From an uncultured Neisseria sp. (GTDB taxonomy: Bacteria; Pseudomonadota; Gammaproteobacteria; Burkholderiales; Neisseriaceae), in contig CAMURX010000033.1 of NCBI GenBank assembly GCA_947097615.1, positions 1-12,469 on the forward strand: a stretch of DNA of 12,469 nt, written 5' to 3'. Below the pieces are notes generated by a model. The model saw nothing but the letters and a program-made list of their open reading frames with translations. It was not told the DNA's origin and did not search any database. Each line of letters opens with the position of its first letter. The first letter of the stretch is position 1. Below, in pieces: positions 11,115 through 12,469 of this stretch. The position numbers and the translations under genes are program-made.

Positions 11115-11571
11115 GACGGCTCAGCAGGATGAAGAACAGTTGCAGGATGAGGACGGTGAGGGCGACGAGGGCGGCAAGTGTCCAGTTGGGCCCGCCGCTT
11201 TTGGCGGGCGCGGTAGTTTCGCTGCGCGGTGGCTCGGGCATGGGTACGGGCTTCGCGGCGCGGTGTTCCTGATCGTTGGGCACGGCGGCAGGCTGCCCCG
11301 CTTCGGCGGGGTGTTCGAGCAGATAGTCGATCTGGCGCTTGTCGAAGGAATTGCGCCCGCGCACATAAGTGCCCAGCCGCCGCACCAGATCGATGTCACT
11401 GACGCCCTCGGGCAGCCAGTCGATGGAGGCAACCTTTTGTCTGACAACAAAATCTTTGGCTTTGAACAAGCCCTCGCAGTCGACGCATTTGACAAAGCCC
11501 TGGGCAACGTTGAGCTGGCTTTCTTTGACTTTCAGATAGGTTTGGCAGTGGGGGCAGGAGCAGATGGGCAT
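11104..11571 (-). CDS. Zinc-ribbon protein with C-terminal membrane anchor
   Basis: This 155-residue protein opens with an MJ0042-type zinc ribbon: Cys6-x2-Cys9 (with an extra Cys4) and Cys29-x2-Cys32 in GFVKCVDCEGLF. A charged region (45-80) and a proline-rich linker (about 90-125) follow. One transmembrane helix lies near the end (about 130-150, WTLAALVALTVLILQLFFILL). It should be held in the inner membrane with the ribbon in the cytoplasm. Similar zinc-ribbon-plus-helix proteins are widespread in betaproteobacteria without a known role. The start follows AAGGGAAAA. It lies 37 bases after pyrE and 4 bases before argA, so the three probably form an operon. I recall the same three-gene order in meningococcus. 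Its last codons and stop come from an uptake sequence. Confidence 0.88.
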   Translation of the reverse strand: MPICSCPHCQTYLKVKESQLNVAQGFVKCVDCEGLFKAKDFVVRQKVASIDWLPEGVSDIDLVRRLGTYVRGRNSFDKRQIDYLLEHPAEAGQPAAVPNDQEHRAAKPVPMPEPPRSETTAPAKSGGPNWTLAALVALTVLILQLFFILLSRQAV

Positions 11572-11608
11572 AACAGTTTTCCCTTGTGTTGCGCGGCGCG
11601 GCGTGCGC

Positions 11609-12256
11609 TCAGCCGCGCGGGGCGCCGTAGCGTTCGCGGTAGGCTTTCACGGGTTCTAAAAAGCTGCCGAACTCGGCGCTGTTTTGCAGCAGGGCGAACA
11701 AGTCGTCCAAATTGGCAATCGGGACAACGGGCAGGCCGTATTGTTTTTCCACTTCCTGCACCGCCGACAGTTCGCCCGTGCCTTTTTCCATACGGTCGAG
11801 CGCGATGGCGACGCCTGCGGGCGTTGCGCCTTCGGCTTCAATCAGTTTCACCGATTCGCGCACCGAAGTGCCCGCCGAAATCACGTCGTCGATAATCAGC
11901 ACGCGGCCTTGGAGCGGCGCACCGACCAGCACGCCGCCTTCGCCGTGGTCTTTGGCTTCCTTGCGGTTGTAGGCAAAGGGCACGTTGACGCCCTGTTCCG
12001 CCAGCATCATGGCGGTGGCGGCGGCGAGGATGATGCCCTTGTAGGCCGGCCCGAACAGCATGTCGAACTTCACGCCGCTCTCGATAATCGAGCGGGCGTA
12101 AAAGCGCGCCAATTCGAGCGTGGACGCACCGTCGTCAAACAAACCGGCGTTGAAAAAATAGGGCGACTGCCGCCCGGCTTTGGTGGTGAATTCGCCGAAT
12201 TTCAGCACCTTGCGGCTGAGGGCGAATTTTAAAAAATCTTGACGGAAATCGGACAT
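11609..12256 (-). CDS. pyrE: Orotate phosphoribosyltransferase
   Basis: This 215-residue cytoplasmic enzyme joins orotate to PRPP to give OMP in pyrimidine synthesis. The PRPP-binding motif [13 protein letters not shown] (119-131) is complete. [15 protein letters not shown] (26-40), FGPAYKGI (68-75) and [14 protein letters not shown] (95-108, the mobile loop with catalytic Lys) match bacterial PyrE, as does the length. The start at 12256 gives the usual [13 protein letters not shown] beginning; an in-frame ATG at 12421 would add 55 residues that do not fit. The ribosome site is weak (AGAAAG), and part of it lies in the arm of a 9-bp dyad (12259-12290) that reaches back to the -10 box. That layout hints at control of translation by the leader. 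Confidence 0.97.
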   Translation of the reverse strand: MSDFRQDFLKFALSRKVLKFGEFTTKAGRQSPYFFNAGLFDDGASTLELARFYARSIIESGVKFDMLFGPAYKGIILAAATAMMLAEQGVNVPFAYNRKEAKDHGEGGVLVGAPLQGRVLIIDDVISAGTSVRESVKLIEAEGATPAGVAIALDRMEKGTGELSAVQEVEKQYGLPVVPIANLDDLFALLQNSAEFGSFLEPVKAYRERYGAPRG

Positions 12257-12258
12257 AG

Positions 12259-12290
12259 CCGCGCTTTCTGTTGGCAAATTCAAAGCGCGG
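12259..12290 (-). promoter_or_regulatory. Perfect dyad in the pyrE leader, putative control hairpin
   Basis: CCGCGCTTT (12259-12267) and AAAGCGCGG (12282-12290) are perfect 9-bp arms with a 14-base loop. On the minus strand one arm directly follows the -10 box and the other carries part of the ribosome site (AGAAAG), ending 2 bases before the ATG. Confidence 0.6.
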
Positions 12291-12319
12291 ATTATAAATG
12301 AATGACGCGCAAATGGGCA
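12291..12319 (-). promoter_or_regulatory. Probable pyrE promoter
   Basis: On the minus strand TATAAT (12291-12296) is a perfect -10 box. The best -35 at 17 bases is a poor TGCCCA (12314-12319). Transcription would begin around 12283-12286, leaving a leader of only about 28 bases. Confidence 0.55.
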
Positions 12320-12335
12320 GGCCGTGCCGCTTTGC

Positions 12336-12374
12336 AGGCCGTCTGAAGCCCGTTTTTTCCTTTTCAGACGGCCT
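12336..12374. terminator. Inverted pair of uptake sequences upstream of pyrE
   Basis: AGGCCGTCTGAA (12336-12347) and TTCAGACGGCCT (12363-12374) form a 12-bp stem with a 15-base loop. A TTT run follows on the plus strand only, so if it terminates, it stops plus-strand transcription out of the pyrE promoter region; no plus-strand gene feeds it. Confidence 0.5.
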
Positions 12375-12378
12375 TTTA

Positions 12379-12469
12379 TCTGCCCACATGCCCAAACCGC
12401 GTGCGTTGCTGCGTAACACACCCTTGTATGTTCAAATCAGCGTACCATAGCAACCAAACAGGCCAGTCG
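12379..12469. other. Window edge, no recognisable gene
   Basis: This stretch is less GC-rich than the genes. A minus-strand frame stays open from the edge to a TAA at 12376-12378 (ending [11 protein letters not shown]), but its third codon positions are not GC-rich as in neighbouring genes, so I do not call it coding. Confidence 0.4.

Noticed and set aside
12376..12469. C-terminal end of a minus-strand gene entering from the right edge
   Set aside because: The frame is open but has low GC at third positions, unlike all genes here, and no family resemblance in 30 residues.

Overview
The window is chromosomal DNA from a Neisseriaceae bacterium, most likely a GC-rich Neisseria. The 12-base DNA uptake sequence AGGCCGTCTGAA or its complement occurs about 31 times by eye, roughly one per 400 bases. 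It is the AG-starting dialect, not the ATGCCGTCTGAA of gonococcus and meningococcus. No tRNA, rRNA, CRISPR array, prophage or full insertion sequence was seen.

Layout. 104-1063 (minus): a lipoprotein of the FatB/CeuE/FetB siderophore-binding type. 1384-5245 (plus): a run of small membrane, periplasmic and redox genes: a four-helix membrane protein, a DoxX-like protein, a DUF2269 protein, a DCC-type (DUF393) thiol-disulfide protein, a four-cysteine secreted protein overlapping it by ATGA, a three-helix membrane protein, and an atypical SDR (NAD(P)-binding) protein. This run carries two copies of a promoter-linked palindrome, a 74-bp MITE-like element and two copies of another repeat. 5333-9657 (plus): housekeeping genes acpS, a secreted RsiV/DUF3298 protein, folK, a deoxynucleoside kinase, panB and mutM, nearly all separated by inverted pairs of uptake sequences. 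9768-12256 (minus): pyrE, a zinc-ribbon membrane protein and argA, read in that order and converging on mutM across a perfect 20-bp bidirectional terminator.

How the parts fit. The SDR, DoxX-like, DUF2269 and DCC families are, as I recall, often neighbours in proteobacteria, and the SDR and DoxX parts are often fused. Here they are separate and spread over 4 kb with uncharacterised membrane and cysteine-bearing proteins among them. This looks like an undescribed envelope redox module, possibly under one regulator binding the duplicated palindrome; that is inference. The rest is central metabolism (phosphopantetheine transfer, folate, pantothenate, nucleotide salvage, pyrimidine and arginine synthesis) and DNA repair. 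The last 90 bases hold no recognisable gene.
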